Source of the DNA: Sphingomonas yabuuchiae
Lineage (GTDB): Bacteria; Pseudomonadota; Alphaproteobacteria; Sphingomonadales; Sphingomonadaceae
Assembly: GCF_001477495.1 (NCBI RefSeq)
Contig: NZ_LDTF01000028.1
Span: forward strand, 1 to 64,000
Length of the DNA stretch: 64,000 bases
Reading direction: 5' to 3'
Position numbers and translations under genes: made by a program. Below, in pieces: positions 17,166 to 25,669 of this stretch. A model generated the notes under the pieces. It worked only from the letters and a program-made list of their open reading frames with translations, was not told the origin of the DNA and did no database searches. The stretch's first letter is position 1. Every line of letters starts with the position of its first letter.

Positions 17166-17432
17166 TCAATCCTCTGCGTCGATCTCGCTGTCCACGCTGT
17201 CCATGAAGTCGCGCGCGGCCTCACGGTCTTCCTCGTCGTCAAAGGCTTCGTCGATGTCGGGGGCGACGCCGATCATATAGGCCAGGCACCACAGCGCGAA
17301 GCGGCGGCCGCTGTCGCGCTCCAGCCCGAACTGGACGCGCAGGCGGTCGATCCCTGCGCCGAGCTGTTCGGGGGTGAGGTCGGCGATCTCTTCGGTGCCG
17401 AAGAAGCGGACGAGCAACTGGTCGAAATCCAT
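17166..17432 (-). CDS. Small acidic hypothetical protein
   Basis: 88 residues from the ATG at 17432. No strong Shine-Dalgarno is visible. The protein is rich in Asp and Glu, especially the C-terminal third (DDEEDREAARDFMDSVDS). It has no signal peptide or membrane helix and one likely helical core (FALWCLAYMIGVAP). I do not recognise the family. Codon use matches the neighbours, so it looks genuine. It is flanked by the intergenic repeat and, 37 bp upstream, the SDR stop, so it may be read with the SDR gene. Confidence 0.65.
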   Translation of the reverse strand: MDFDQLLVRFFGTEEIADLTPEQLGAGIDRLRVQFGLERDSGRRFALWCLAYMIGVAPDIDEAFDDEEDREAARDFMDSVDSEIDAED

Positions 17433-17469
17433 GGCCGTCCATAGCCGACCGGCCGCCCGTTCCCAAGCC

Positions 17470-18258
17470 TCAGTTGCCCGACTGGATTCGGTCGCCCGCC
17501 GCCCGCTGTTCGGCGGCGCGCTTCGTCAGGTTCTTCAGCGTTTCGTCGAACTTGCCCTCGCGTTCGGCCATGCGGAACGGGCGGACCTGATCGACCAGCA
17601 CCTCCGAGGGCGTCGGCGTTTGCGCGAACTGCGCGGCGACCGCATCGGCAAATTCCTCGAGCGGCACATAGCCCGGACGATGCGCCTGACCCGGCGTCAG
17701 GTCGGTCTGTACGCCCGGCGGGGCCAGCTCGATCACCTCGACCTTGCCCTCCAGCTGGGTGCGCAGAGACACGGTGTAGGAATGGATCGCCGCCTTGGTC
17801 GCCGAATAGGTCGGCGCGGCGACCAGCGGCACGAAGGCCAGCCCCGAGGTCACGTTGACGATCACGGCATCGCTCTGCTGGATCAGATGGTCGATCAGCG
17901 CATTGGTCAGCCGGATCGGACCCAGGATGTTGGTGGTCAGCGTCGCCTCGGCATCGGCCAGGTCGCGGTGCCCGGTCAGATCCTCGAACTTCATGATGCC
18001 GGCATTGTTGAACAGCACGTTCAGCGCCGGGAAGTCGGTGACGATCTTTTTGGCGAAGGCGTCGACCGCGGCGGCATCCTCCACGTCCAGCGTGACGACA
18101 TGGATGCGTTCGCGCCCTTCGGCGGCTTTTTCCAACGCCTCGCGACGACGCCCGGCGATGATGACGGTGTCGCCGCGATCATGGAAGCGATGCGCCAGCG
18201 CCTCGCCGATACCGCTGCCGCCGCCTGTCATCAGGATCGTGTTGCCGCTGGTCTTCAT
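17470..18258 (-). CDS. Short-chain dehydrogenase/reductase (DltE-like SDR)
   Basis: 262 residues. The ATG at 18258 is preceded by GGAGAC. The classical SDR motifs are TGGGSGIG near residue 11, NNAGIM near 88, Ser in the NVTSG strand, and Tyr151 and Lys155 in YSATK. The NAD(P)-dependent oxidoreductase is cytoplasmic and its substrate is unknown. It lies 60 bp downstream of a TetR gene in the same direction, so it is probably the main target of that repressor. Confidence 0.9.
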   Translation of the reverse strand: MKTSGNTILMTGGGSGIGEALAHRFHDRGDTVIIAGRRREALEKAAEGRERIHVVTLDVEDAAAVDAFAKKIVTDFPALNVLFNNAGIMKFEDLTGHRDLADAEATLTTNILGPIRLTNALIDHLIQQSDAVIVNVTSGLAFVPLVAAPTYSATKAAIHSYTVSLRTQLEGKVEVIELAPPGVQTDLTPGQAHRPGYVPLEEFADAVAAQFAQTPTPSEVLVDQVRPFRMAEREGKFDETLKNLTKRAAEQRAAGDRIQSGN

Positions 18259-18318
18259 CGATGCGTCTCCGGGTCGGGTGGAATGATCCTCCGCACAATG
18301 ATCGCGACCGGCTTTCGT

Positions 18319-18876
18319 TCACCCCGCGCCGCCGGTGATCCGATGCACGATGTCGCTGATCGCATTTCGGTCGAGCGGAGCGGGGTCGATCGAGTTGTGG
18401 ATGCCGATCCCCTCGACCAGCGCATCGAGCGCGCGGGCGGTCAGCGGATCGAAGAACCGCTCCAGCGCGGCGCGGCTGTTGTTCATCCATCCCTGCATGA
18501 CGGTCGAGACCGAAGGGTGGCGCGCGGCAAAGGCGTAGAGCTCGTAACTGAGCAGCAGCGTCCGCGGTTCGGCCCAGACCGAGCCCGCGATGATGTCGAT
18601 GATCGCCTCGCGCGCATCGTCGCGGCTCCGGGCCTGCGCCATGCGCGCGGCGAAGGCGTGCGACGATTCCTCCGCCAGTTGCGTGAAGGCATCGGTCAGC
18701 AACGCCTCCAGCGACGTGAAATAATAGGTGACCGAGCCGAGCGGCACGCCCGCCGCCGCCGCGATCCGGCGATGGGTGGTGGCGGGCACGCCGTGTTCCG
18801 CGATCACCGTCAGCGCGGCGGTGACGATGCGTTGCCGACGCTCCGGGTCGTTTCGTCTCGCGGATCGGTCGGCCAT
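18319..18876 (-). CDS. TetR-family transcriptional regulator
   Basis: 185 residues from the ATG at 18876, which has GGAG seven bases upstream. The N-terminal helix-turn-helix is typical (IAEHGVPATTHRRIAAAAG, then VPLGSVTYYFTS). The rest is a helical ligand-binding domain with a C-terminal TetR_C-like region. It is divergent from the DUF1349-like gene and upstream of the SDR gene. A palindrome at 18901-18914, just upstream of its start, is the likely operator, implying autorepression and control in both directions. Confidence 0.92.
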   Translation of the reverse strand: MADRSARRNDPERRQRIVTAALTVIAEHGVPATTHRRIAAAAGVPLGSVTYYFTSLEALLTDAFTQLAEESSHAFAARMAQARSRDDAREAIIDIIAGSVWAEPRTLLLSYELYAFAARHPSVSTVMQGWMNNSRAALERFFDPLTARALDALVEGIGIHNSIDPAPLDRNAISDIVHRITGGAG

Positions 18877-18900
18877 GCAAAAACTCCGTTGCATCGAATA

Positions 18901-18914
18901 TGTACAAATGTACA
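18901..18914. promoter_or_regulatory. Likely TetR operator in the divergent promoter
   Basis: TGTACAAATGTACA is a 6-2-6 near-palindrome (TGTACA arms) 25 bp upstream of the TetR start and 61 bp upstream of the divergent gene. Its size and symmetry are typical of TetR-family operators. Binding is inferred. Confidence 0.6.
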
Positions 18915-18974
18915 CATGCTGTCGAGATCGGCAGCGAATGGCTCTGCCGTAGCGCGAAACGGGAAAGAAGAACC

Positions 18975-19661
18975 ATGGACGAACTGCAGGTGTCGCGCCG
19001 TATGATCCTGGGCAGCGCGGTCGCATTGACCGTGCCGCAGATGGCGACGGCAGCGGGCGCCGCAACCGAAACGGCCGTGCTGGGGCGTAAGGACGGCGTC
19101 TGGCTGAACGCGCCGAGGGGCTGGCGGGCGGAGGCGAATGGCGATCTGGTGATGACCACCGATCGCGGGACCGATTTCTGGCGCGAGACCCATTATGGCT
19201 TCACCCGCGACAGCGGCCATTTCCTGGGCTTCCCGACCGGTGACGCCTTCACCGCACAGCTGCGTATCCGGGGGCGCTACGACAAGCTGTACGATCAGGC
19301 GGGGATCATGGTCCGGGTCGACGAACGCCGCTGGGTCAAGGCGGGGATCGAACTGTCCGATGGCCGCGCGATGCTGAGCAGCGTGCTGACCGATGGCCGG
19401 TCGGACTGGGCGACCGGCCCCTATGAGGGCGATGCGGCCGATTTCTGGATGCGCGCGACGGTCGCCAAAGGGGTGCTGCGCCTGCAGGTGTCGGCGGATG
19501 GCAAGCATTGGCCGCTGGTTCGGCTGGCGCCGTTTCCGGTCGCGCAAGGCTATCGGGTGGGGCCGATGGCCTGCACGCCCGAGCGGGAAGGGCTGGAGGT
19601 GCGCTTCTCCGACCTGCGCATCACCGCGCCGCTCGGCAAAGACCTGCACGATCTGAGCTGA
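18975..19661 (+). CDS. Exported DUF1349-like concanavalin-type protein
   Basis: 228 residues. The ATG at 18975 is chosen for its signal sequence (VSRRMILGSAVALTVPQMATA, possibly Tat) and the AAAGAAG upstream. The body has the pattern of DUF1349 beta-sandwich proteins: GDLVMTTDRGTDFWRETHYG, QAGIMVRVDERRWVKAGIE and RLSPF-like strands. Such proteins are often carbohydrate-associated, but no reaction can be assigned. It is divergent from the TetR gene across a shared operator and only 2 bp upstream of an acetyltransferase gene. Confidence 0.75.
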   Translation: MDELQVSRRMILGSAVALTVPQMATAAGAATETAVLGRKDGVWLNAPRGWRAEANGDLVMTTDRGTDFWRETHYGFTRDSGHFLGFPTGDAFTAQLRIRGRYDKLYDQAGIMVRVDERRWVKAGIELSDGRAMLSSVLTDGRSDWATGPYEGDAADFWMRATVAKGVLRLQVSADGKHWPLVRLAPFPVAQGYRVGPMACTPEREGLEVRFSDLRITAPLGKDLHDLS

Positions 19662-19663
19662 AC

Positions 19664-20215
19664 ATGACCGGTCAGAAACAGAGGATGCTGGCGGGCGAAT
19701 CGTACATCGCCGACGATCCCGAGCTGGCGGCGGATGCCGCCCGCGCGGCGGCGTGGATGGTTCGCTACAATGGTTCGCTTGATCAGGATGCCGCCGATCG
19801 GCACGCGCTGCTGGCCGAGGGGGTGGGGCAGGTGGGGGCGGGGGCCGTGGTCCGTCCGCCCTTCCACTGCGACTATGGCTATAACATCGTGCTGGGCGAG
19901 CGGGTGTTCCTGAACTTTGCCTGCGTGATCCTGGACGTGGCGCGGGTCGAGATCGGGGCGGGAACCCAGATCGGGCCGGGCGTCCAGATCCTGACCGCCG
20001 ACCATCCCCGCGATCCGGCGCTTCGGGCACAGGGATGGGAATGCGGGCGGCCGATCCGTATCGGCGCCAATGTCTGGATCGGCGGCGGCGCGCTGATCCT
20101 GCCGGGGGTGACGATCGGCGACGATGCGATCATCGGCGCGGGCAGCGTGGTGACGCGCGACGTGGCAGCGGGGCAGACGGTGGCCGGCAATCCGGCGCGC
20201 GCGCTCGTGCGATGA
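19664..20215 (+). CDS. Maltose/galactoside O-acetyltransferase-like (hexapeptide repeat)
   Basis: 183 residues from the ATG at 19664, two bases after the previous stop. The N-terminal maltose-acetyltransferase segment (KQRMLAGESYIADDPEL) is followed by left-handed beta-helix repeats. The catalytic His is in TADHP, and the acetyl-CoA-binding end is WIGGGALILPGVTIGD to AGNPARALVR. Length and motifs match Maa/NodL/LacA proteins, which acetylate sugars in the cytoplasm. The stop overlaps the start of the next gene (ATGA), so the two are translationally coupled. The acceptor sugar is unknown. Confidence 0.9.
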   Translation: MTGQKQRMLAGESYIADDPELAADAARAAAWMVRYNGSLDQDAADRHALLAEGVGQVGAGAVVRPPFHCDYGYNIVLGERVFLNFACVILDVARVEIGAGTQIGPGVQILTADHPRDPALRAQGWECGRPIRIGANVWIGGGALILPGVTIGDDAIIGAGSVVTRDVAAGQTVAGNPARALVR

Positions 20216-21339
20216 CGACGCCCAACACCACCCGGCAGGGCAAGCCGCATTTCGAGGTGCTCGACGGCCTGCGTGGTACGGCGGCGCTGCTGGTGGTGGC
20301 CTTTCATATCCAGGGCATCACCGTCTTGTTCGAGGCGGACCGGCTGTTGCTGCCCCATGCTTATCTGGCGGTGGACTTCTTTTTCGCGCTGTCGGGTTTC
20401 GTCGTCGGCTATGCCTATGACGATCGCTGGTCGCGGATGAGTGTCAGGGGCTTTCTGGCGCGGCGGCTGGTCCGCCTGCATCCGCTGGTGGTGCTGAGCG
20501 CGATACTGGGATTGGCGAGTTACCTGTTCGATCCCTTTGCCGGGGATCGGCAGGACGCGTCGCCATGGCTGGTAGGGCTGGCCTTTGTCGCGGCGCTGCT
20601 CGCCTTGCCCTCTGCGCCGCTGCCCAACCGGTTGGGGGACAGTCATCCGCTGAATGCGCCTGCCTGGACGCTGCTCCAGGAATATATCGCCAATCTGGCC
20701 TATGCCCTGATCCTGCGCCGCCTGGGCCTGCGGGCACTGATGGCGTTGGCCGGACTGGCGGCGCTCGCTTCGGCAGTCACGGCCCTGACGCTGGGGTCCT
20801 ATGACACTGGCTGGGGGTTGCACAATTTCTGGGGCGCGCCGGTGCGGCTGGCCTATCCGTTCCTGGCAGGGTTGATCCTCTACCGGCTGGGCGACCATTT
20901 GCCGCGCCTGCGACTGGGGTGCCTGCCGCTCAGCCTGATCCTGCTGCTCCTGTTCGCCGCGCCTGTCCTGCCCGAAGTCGGCGGAGTGAAATGGAACGGG
21001 GCGTACCAGGCGGTCTGCGTGCTGATCCTGTTCCCGCTGGTCCTGATCGCGGGGCGGCATTCGGCGGGCAATGCCACCACATTGCGGCTGTGCAAGGTGG
21101 CGGGGCGGCTGTCCTATCCGCTGTACATCACCCATTATCCGTTCGTGTATATCTACATGAACTGGGTGGCGACCGGCCCCGGATCGAGCGGCAAGACGGC
21201 GGTGGTCGCGGTGTCGGTGTATCTCTTCACCCTGATCTTTGCGGCGGGGGCATGGCGCTTCTGGGATCGGCCCATCCGGGCCCGCTTGTCAGGCCGTTTC
21301 CCTCACGAAAGCGACGGCGGACCGGGCCGCGTCATCTGA
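20212..21339 (+). CDS. Acyltransferase 3 family membrane protein
   Basis: 375 residues. The start ATG at 20212 shares ATGA with the acetyltransferase stop. About ten membrane helices are visible. The family motif LDGLRGTAALLVVAFHIQG with the conserved His is at about residues 16-34, and AVDFFFALSGFVVGYAY follows. These integral membrane proteins transfer acetyl or other acyl groups from the cytoplasm to surface glycans. Coupling to a soluble O-acetyltransferase is unusual and suggests a shared modification pathway. The substrate is not known. Confidence 0.9.
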   Translation: MTTPNTTRQGKPHFEVLDGLRGTAALLVVAFHIQGITVLFEADRLLLPHAYLAVDFFFALSGFVVGYAYDDRWSRMSVRGFLARRLVRLHPLVVLSAILGLASYLFDPFAGDRQDASPWLVGLAFVAALLALPSAPLPNRLGDSHPLNAPAWTLLQEYIANLAYALILRRLGLRALMALAGLAALASAVTALTLGSYDTGWGLHNFWGAPVRLAYPFLAGLILYRLGDHLPRLRLGCLPLSLILLLLFAAPVLPEVGGVKWNGAYQAVCVLILFPLVLIAGRHSAGNATTLRLCKVAGRLSYPLYITHYPFVYIYMNWVATGPGSSGKTAVVAVSVYLFTLIFAAGAWRFWDRPIRARLSGRFPHESDGGPGRVI

Positions 21340-21490
21340 AACATGGCATAAGCCCATCTGGGCGGCAGCGAACCGAGTCGCCGGTCCCGGCACGCGAGAA
21401 TAGGGAATCGACCGGTCGCCGATCAGGGGTCGCGCGCTCCTCCCGCCGTGTCGAAACGGGTGTGCGGCAGGCAGGAGGGGCGGCGTCGCG

Positions 21491-22297
21491 TCAGGCGGCG
21501 TTGTGCCAGATCATCGGGTCGTCCATCGACTGGACGCTGATCCAGCTATAGGGCGCTTTGACCCAACTGACGATCATCGAGGAGCGGCCGTCCAGCACCA
21601 CATCCTCATTCTCCATGCGCGCGACCAGCACGGTGTGCAGGCCCGCCGCGCGGGAATAGACCACGGCAAAGGCCAGCCGGTTGGCGGGAAAGCCCGCCGC
21701 GACCAGTTCCGCGCGCTTCTCGATCGCCAGGTCCTCGCAATCGCCGACCGCACCACGGCCTATGCCGGTGGGCCGCCACAATTCGCCGACGCCATAGATT
21801 TCCTGGTCGGACCGCTGCTTCACCCGGTAGTTGACGTTCCGGTTGATCCGCTGAAGCATCGCCTTCTGCTCGGCGGGAGACAGGGTTTCGTGCGTGCCCG
21901 ACGCGACGGGTGGCGAGGCAGACGACGCGGTTCCCTGCGGCCCGCCCTGGAACACCGCCGGACGCAGATCGGTCAGCGGGGCGGCGTGCCGAGGCGACAC
22001 CCACGACGCGGCCAGTCCACCCCAGCGCGCGTCCCCGGCCAAGCCGGCGTCGGCCTGGTCGCGCAAGCCCGCCGTGGCAAAGGCCCCGGATGGGCCCTTG
22101 GGCTGCGTCGGCGAGCAGAAGCCAGGCTCCACGCCGCTGGCGCACATTTCGACAAAGCCGCGCGGGGGCGCCGTTTCGCTGCCCAGGCGGACGAATCCGC
22201 CCGGCACGCTCCTGGCCTCCGCCGCGCTCACGCCCAGCGTCGTTGCCGTCAACGCCAGCAGCGCGGATTGCATGGTCCGGTTCGTGAACGACCTCAT
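21491..22297 (-). CDS. LapG-type transglutaminase-like cysteine protease (BTLCP, peptidase C93)
   Basis: 268 residues. The ATG at 22297 has a perfect GGAGGAG upstream. A signal peptide (to VSAAEARS) places it in the periplasm. The catalytic triad is visible: Cys187 in GDCEDLAIEKR, His221 in LHTVLVA and Asp236 in VVLDGRS. This is the arrangement of LapG, which cleaves large LapA-type adhesins near their N-terminus and releases biofilm. The N-terminal 100 residues before the domain are low-complexity. No LapD gene is in the window. The adhesin at 1-3811 is a possible but unproven substrate. Confidence 0.85.
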   Translation of the reverse strand: MRSFTNRTMQSALLALTATTLGVSAAEARSVPGGFVRLGSETAPPRGFVEMCASGVEPGFCSPTQPKGPSGAFATAGLRDQADAGLAGDARWGGLAASWVSPRHAAPLTDLRPAVFQGGPQGTASSASPPVASGTHETLSPAEQKAMLQRINRNVNYRVKQRSDQEIYGVGELWRPTGIGRGAVGDCEDLAIEKRAELVAAGFPANRLAFAVVYSRAAGLHTVLVARMENEDVVLDGRSSMIVSWVKAPYSWISVQSMDDPMIWHNAA

Positions 22298-22867
22298 GCC
22301 GATCTCCTCCAAATCACGGACGAAATTGGCCGATCGCTTCTTGCGGGCGGGTTCAGAGGGAAGGTTTAACGGGAATTAACCAGTTTTCCGGATATCGCCA
22401 GTTCGCCGTGACGATCGCGTAACGATGGCCACGTCACTGGGTACGGCCGCCATGCCAAAAGCTTTAGGCGCGATCCGCCACATGCAGGCCAATGGGCGGT
22501 GCTGTTTCCTGATTTCGGGGTGTCCGGGCCATGGCCCACAATGGGACAGGGGCCGCCCGGCGCGCATCGCCGTCTTTCCACAATCGGGTTATTGGATCGG
22601 CAAAGTTTTTAACCGTTACCATCGCAAAGAAACGGCGCTTCATCACGCCGCTCTGGCGAAGGCGAAGGAAAGGGTGTTCGCAACGTCGCTGTCGGCGTGT
22701 CGGCCGATCGATGATTCGGTCGCGTCGATCCCGGCCCATGACGAAGAACAGGTTCGCGAGAGGCAGGTCGAGCAAGTTGGCTCTTCATCAAGGTTGAAGC
22801 AGGGGATTTTAGATACATGCCATGGACGTTGCCTTTCTTTACGATCACGCAATCGGATCGGTGATCG
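22298..22867. other. Intergenic region, 570 bp, between divergent protease and EPS-initiation genes
   Basis: No reading frame here has convincing codon use or a Shine-Dalgarno. Visible structure is limited to an AT-richer patch near 22365-22385 and the 12-bp palindrome GGGCCATGGCCC at 22526-22537. It probably holds the promoters of both divergent genes and possibly a regulated leader for the glycosylphosphotransferase. Confidence 0.5.
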
Positions 22868-24241
22868 ATGAGCGGGCAAATTTTTCCAGGCGATCAACCG
22901 CTTGATGCCGTGGCGCGGTCGATGCGATCGACCACGCTGCGTCTGCGCCTCTATATCCTGCTGGCCTTGGCCGACGCCTTGGCCATTTCGCTGGCGATGC
23001 TGGCTCCGCTCTACATGCCGACCTATGGTGTGCAGTGGATTCCCATCCTGTTCGTGGCGCTGGCCCTGTATGGCTGGACCTCGTTTACGAAGGGCGCCTT
23101 CTCGATTCAGGCGTTGGAGGCACCGCGCTTCGGCATCCGGACCGCGCTCCACGCGCTGGCGGCGACCTTTGCGGGGCTTTTTCTGGTATCCTATTTTCTG
23201 CGTCTGGAGCAGCGGCTGCCCCGGTTGACGCTGCTGGCGGTGATGATCGGGGCGGCGCTTCTGCTGATCCTGTTCCGGCTGATCGTCGACAAGCTGGCCC
23301 GACGCCGCCATGGCCGCTCTCTGGTGTCCGAACTCGCGCTGGTCGATGGCGAGGACGGCGCGATCCTGCGCTCCTCCTGCCTCTCGACCGAAACGCTGGG
23401 GATCGAACCCGATCTCGCGAATCCGGCGATGCTCGATGCCTTTGCCCGCCTGACGCGGGGCATCGACCGGGTGGTCATCTTCTGTCCGCCCGAGCGCCGC
23501 GAACGCTGGGCGATGATGCTGAAGGGCGCCAATGTCCGGGGCGAGATCGCGACCGAGGGGCTGGAGCAGTTCGGCGTGCTCGGCGTCGAGCGCTATAAGG
23601 GACGCGTGACCCTGCTCGTGTCGACCGGCCCGCTGGCGCTGGCGCAGCGGATCATGAAGCGCATGCTCGATATTTCGGTCACCCTGCCGCTGTTGATCCT
23701 GATCTCCCCCGCGCTGCTGGCCGTGGCGGTGGCGATCAAGCTGGACAGCAAGGGGCCGGTCTTCTTCAAGCAGCGCCGCGTCGGCCGCGGCAACGCCTTC
23801 TTCAACATCTATAAATTCCGCAGCATGATTACCGAGCAGTCGGATTCCGAAGGCCGGGTTTCGGCGTCACGCGACGACAACCGGATCACGCGGGTCGGTC
23901 GCCTGATCCGTCGCACCAGCATCGACGAATTGCCGCAGCTGTTCAACGTGCTGCTCGGATCGATGAGCCTGGTCGGCCCGCGCCCGCATGCGCTGGGTTC
24001 GCTGGCGGGCGAGCATCTCTTCTGGGAGGTGAACGAACGCTACTGGCATCGTCACGTGTTGAAGCCCGGCATCACCGGCCTCGCGCAGGTGCGGGGTTTC
24101 CGGGGGGCGACCCATCACCGTCGCGACCTGGAGCAGCGGCTTCAGGCCGACCTGGAATATATCGCCAACTGGTCGCTGTGGCAGGATATCGTCATCATCA
24201 TCTCGACCCTGAAGGTCGCGGTCCACCGTAACGCCTATTGA
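22868..24241 (+). CDS. EPS polyprenyl glycosylphosphotransferase (initiating sugar-1-P transferase)
   Basis: 457 residues from the ATG at 22868. The N-terminal half has four to five membrane helices and a Rossmann-like region. From about residue 258 the bacterial sugar transferase domain begins with [14 protein letters not shown], followed by [45 protein letters not shown] and [11 protein letters not shown]. It transfers a hexose-1-phosphate, probably glucose-1-P, to undecaprenyl phosphate and starts EPS repeat-unit assembly at the inner membrane. It resembles the gellan-cluster GelB/SpsB type, but I do not assign a symbol. It stands alone on the plus strand, convergent with a glycosyltransferase gene. 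Confidence 0.93.
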   Translation: MSGQIFPGDQPLDAVARSMRSTTLRLRLYILLALADALAISLAMLAPLYMPTYGVQWIPILFVALALYGWTSFTKGAFSIQALEAPRFGIRTALHALAATFAGLFLVSYFLRLEQRLPRLTLLAVMIGAALLLILFRLIVDKLARRRHGRSLVSELALVDGEDGAILRSSCLSTETLGIEPDLANPAMLDAFARLTRGIDRVVIFCPPERRERWAMMLKGANVRGEIATEGLEQFGVLGVERYKGRVTLLVSTGPLALAQRIMKRMLDISVTLPLLILISPALLAVAVAIKLDSKGPVFFKQRRVGRGNAFFNIYKFRSMITEQSDSEGRVSASRDDNRITRVGRLIRRTSIDELPQLFNVLLGSMSLVGPRPHALGSLAGEHLFWEVNERYWHRHVLKPGITGLAQVRGFRGATHHRRDLEQRLQADLEYIANWSLWQDIVIIISTLKVAVHRNAY

Positions 24242-24275
24242 TCCGGGGCGTCGGTGTTTCCCTTGGCCTTCGACT

Positions 24276-24297
24276 TCGCTCACGCCGAATGGAGCGA
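24276..24297. terminator. Possible hairpin downstream of the glycosylphosphotransferase gene
   Basis: TCGCTC and GAGCGA arms surround a 10-nt loop 35 bp after the stop, within a larger imperfect dyad. There is no T run, so a transcription end is only likely. Confidence 0.3.
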
Positions 24298-24339
24298 GGG
24301 GCCAGAAGGCTACGCGGATCGCGATGGGCTAGACGTGAC

Positions 24340-24372
24340 AAAAAAGGGGACGGCGGTCGCCCGCCATCCCCC
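24340..24372 (-). terminator. Intrinsic terminator of the glycosyltransferase operon
   Basis: Read on the minus strand, GGGGATGGCGGG and CCGCCGTCCCC pair around a short loop and are followed at once by a run of six T. It lies 24 bp after the stop at 24396. Confidence 0.85.
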
Positions 24373-24395
24373 GATCGTTCAACGCCTGAAAGGCT

Positions 24396-25622
24396 TCAGG
24401 CGCGCGCCATCAGTCCGGCGCGGTGTGCATACACACCGTCTTCGTCGTACAGTCCGCCACTGGCCGCCGCCTGGCCGATCAGCCGGGCGAGCCCTTCACG
24501 ATCGGCATGAAGCGCGGCCAGCTGCGCCGCCAGCGCCTGGGGATCGCCCGGCGCGGTGAAGGCGCCGCCGCCGTGCTGCTCGACTAGTCCGCGCGGATAG
24601 CCGGTGCCGTAACCGACCAGCGCGCATCCCGAGACCAGGGCTTCCACCAGGCACCGGGCCGACTCCGCCGTCTGGTGACAGAAGAGCAGCAGGTCGCTTT
24701 CGCGCAGGCGGCGCAGGATCACGTCATGCCGCCCCTCGAACCCGGCAAGGTCGACATGGTTCGCCAGCACGCCCTGCGACACGCGCGCCTGCATGGCATC
24801 CAGGTCGGGGCCGTTGCCGATCCAGGTGGCGCGGAACGGCACCTGCTGGGCGGCAAGGTCTTCGAGCGTCGCCAGCCAGTCGAACGGACCCTTCATCGCC
24901 GTGGCGCGGCCGACATAGATGATCTCCAGCGGGGCGCCGCCGGCGATCCGCGCCTGCTTGGCGGCGATCGCCTCGGGTGCGATCCGGTCCGACACATGGG
25001 TATGTGTGTCATAGGTACAGTGCGGCTCGGGCGCGTAGCGGGCATAATGATCGAACGTGTCGCGGCCCTGCAGCAACGCCACCTTGCTGTGGCGCAGAAT
25101 GTGGCGGGTATAGGCCTCGGCCACGGGAATCAGGATTTCGGCGGCGGCGCGCTTGGCGATCGAGCCGCGCCGCGCCTTCGCACGGATGAGCGATGGCTCG
25201 ACCACATCGATCCAGGCGGCATAGTCCCGCTTCTGCCGCTTGGCCTCGATCGCGGCCAGGGCGGGCCAGTCGCCGATCAGCCCGCCGATGGTGAAGCACA
25301 GGTGACGATGCCGGGCGATGGCGTCGCGCAGCGTGCGGCGGACCGCCCCATAGTGGCGCTTCATGCCCGCCAGGCCATAACCGCTCGGCAGCGCGCGCAG
25401 GTCGAGGCGGCCGTCGAACATCGCGTCGTCCGCCGCTACCCAGCCTGCGGGCGGGCTGCTGTCCGGCGCATGGTCCTGCGCTATGCCATAATAGGTCACG
25501 CGGCTGAAATACCGGCACCACTGCGCAATCCCGGCGGCGGTCTGGCCGTCGATCCAGGCACGGTTGCCCGCGATCCGCACGGGAACATGGGTGACGAGGA
25601 GAAGCGAGTGATCGTCCGACAT
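24396..25622 (-). CDS. Glycosyltransferase (GT4-like)
   Basis: 408 residues. The ATG at 25622 has AAGGA eight bases upstream. The C-terminal half has the GT-B donor-binding features: EIIYVGRATAMKGPFDW near residue 235, WIGNGPDLD, and the late acidic region SARCLVEALVSGCALVGYG in place of the usual E-x7-E segment. It is cytoplasmic or membrane-associated and adds a sugar to a lipid-linked EPS intermediate. The sugar and linkage cannot be read from the sequence. It is the last gene of a leftward set with an acyltransferase and a flippase, and it is followed by a clear terminator. Confidence 0.85.
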   Translation of the reverse strand: MSDDHSLLLVTHVPVRIAGNRAWIDGQTAAGIAQWCRYFSRVTYYGIAQDHAPDSSPPAGWVAADDAMFDGRLDLRALPSGYGLAGMKRHYGAVRRTLRDAIARHRHLCFTIGGLIGDWPALAAIEAKRQKRDYAAWIDVVEPSLIRAKARRGSIAKRAAAEILIPVAEAYTRHILRHSKVALLQGRDTFDHYARYAPEPHCTYDTHTHVSDRIAPEAIAAKQARIAGGAPLEIIYVGRATAMKGPFDWLATLEDLAAQQVPFRATWIGNGPDLDAMQARVSQGVLANHVDLAGFEGRHDVILRRLRESDLLLFCHQTAESARCLVEALVSGCALVGYGTGYPRGLVEQHGGGAFTAPGDPQALAAQLAALHADREGLARLIGQAAASGGLYDEDGVYAHRAGLMARA

Positions 25623-25669
25623 GGCGATAGTCCTTCAGATCGTGGAGCCGCAGGGGAGTGCCGACGCCC

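Noticed and set aside
22425..22871. A 148-codon plus-strand frame upstream of the glycosylphosphotransferase
   Set aside because: No ribosome-binding site, no domain, and codon use unlike the neighbours. It runs into the start of the real gene in another frame.
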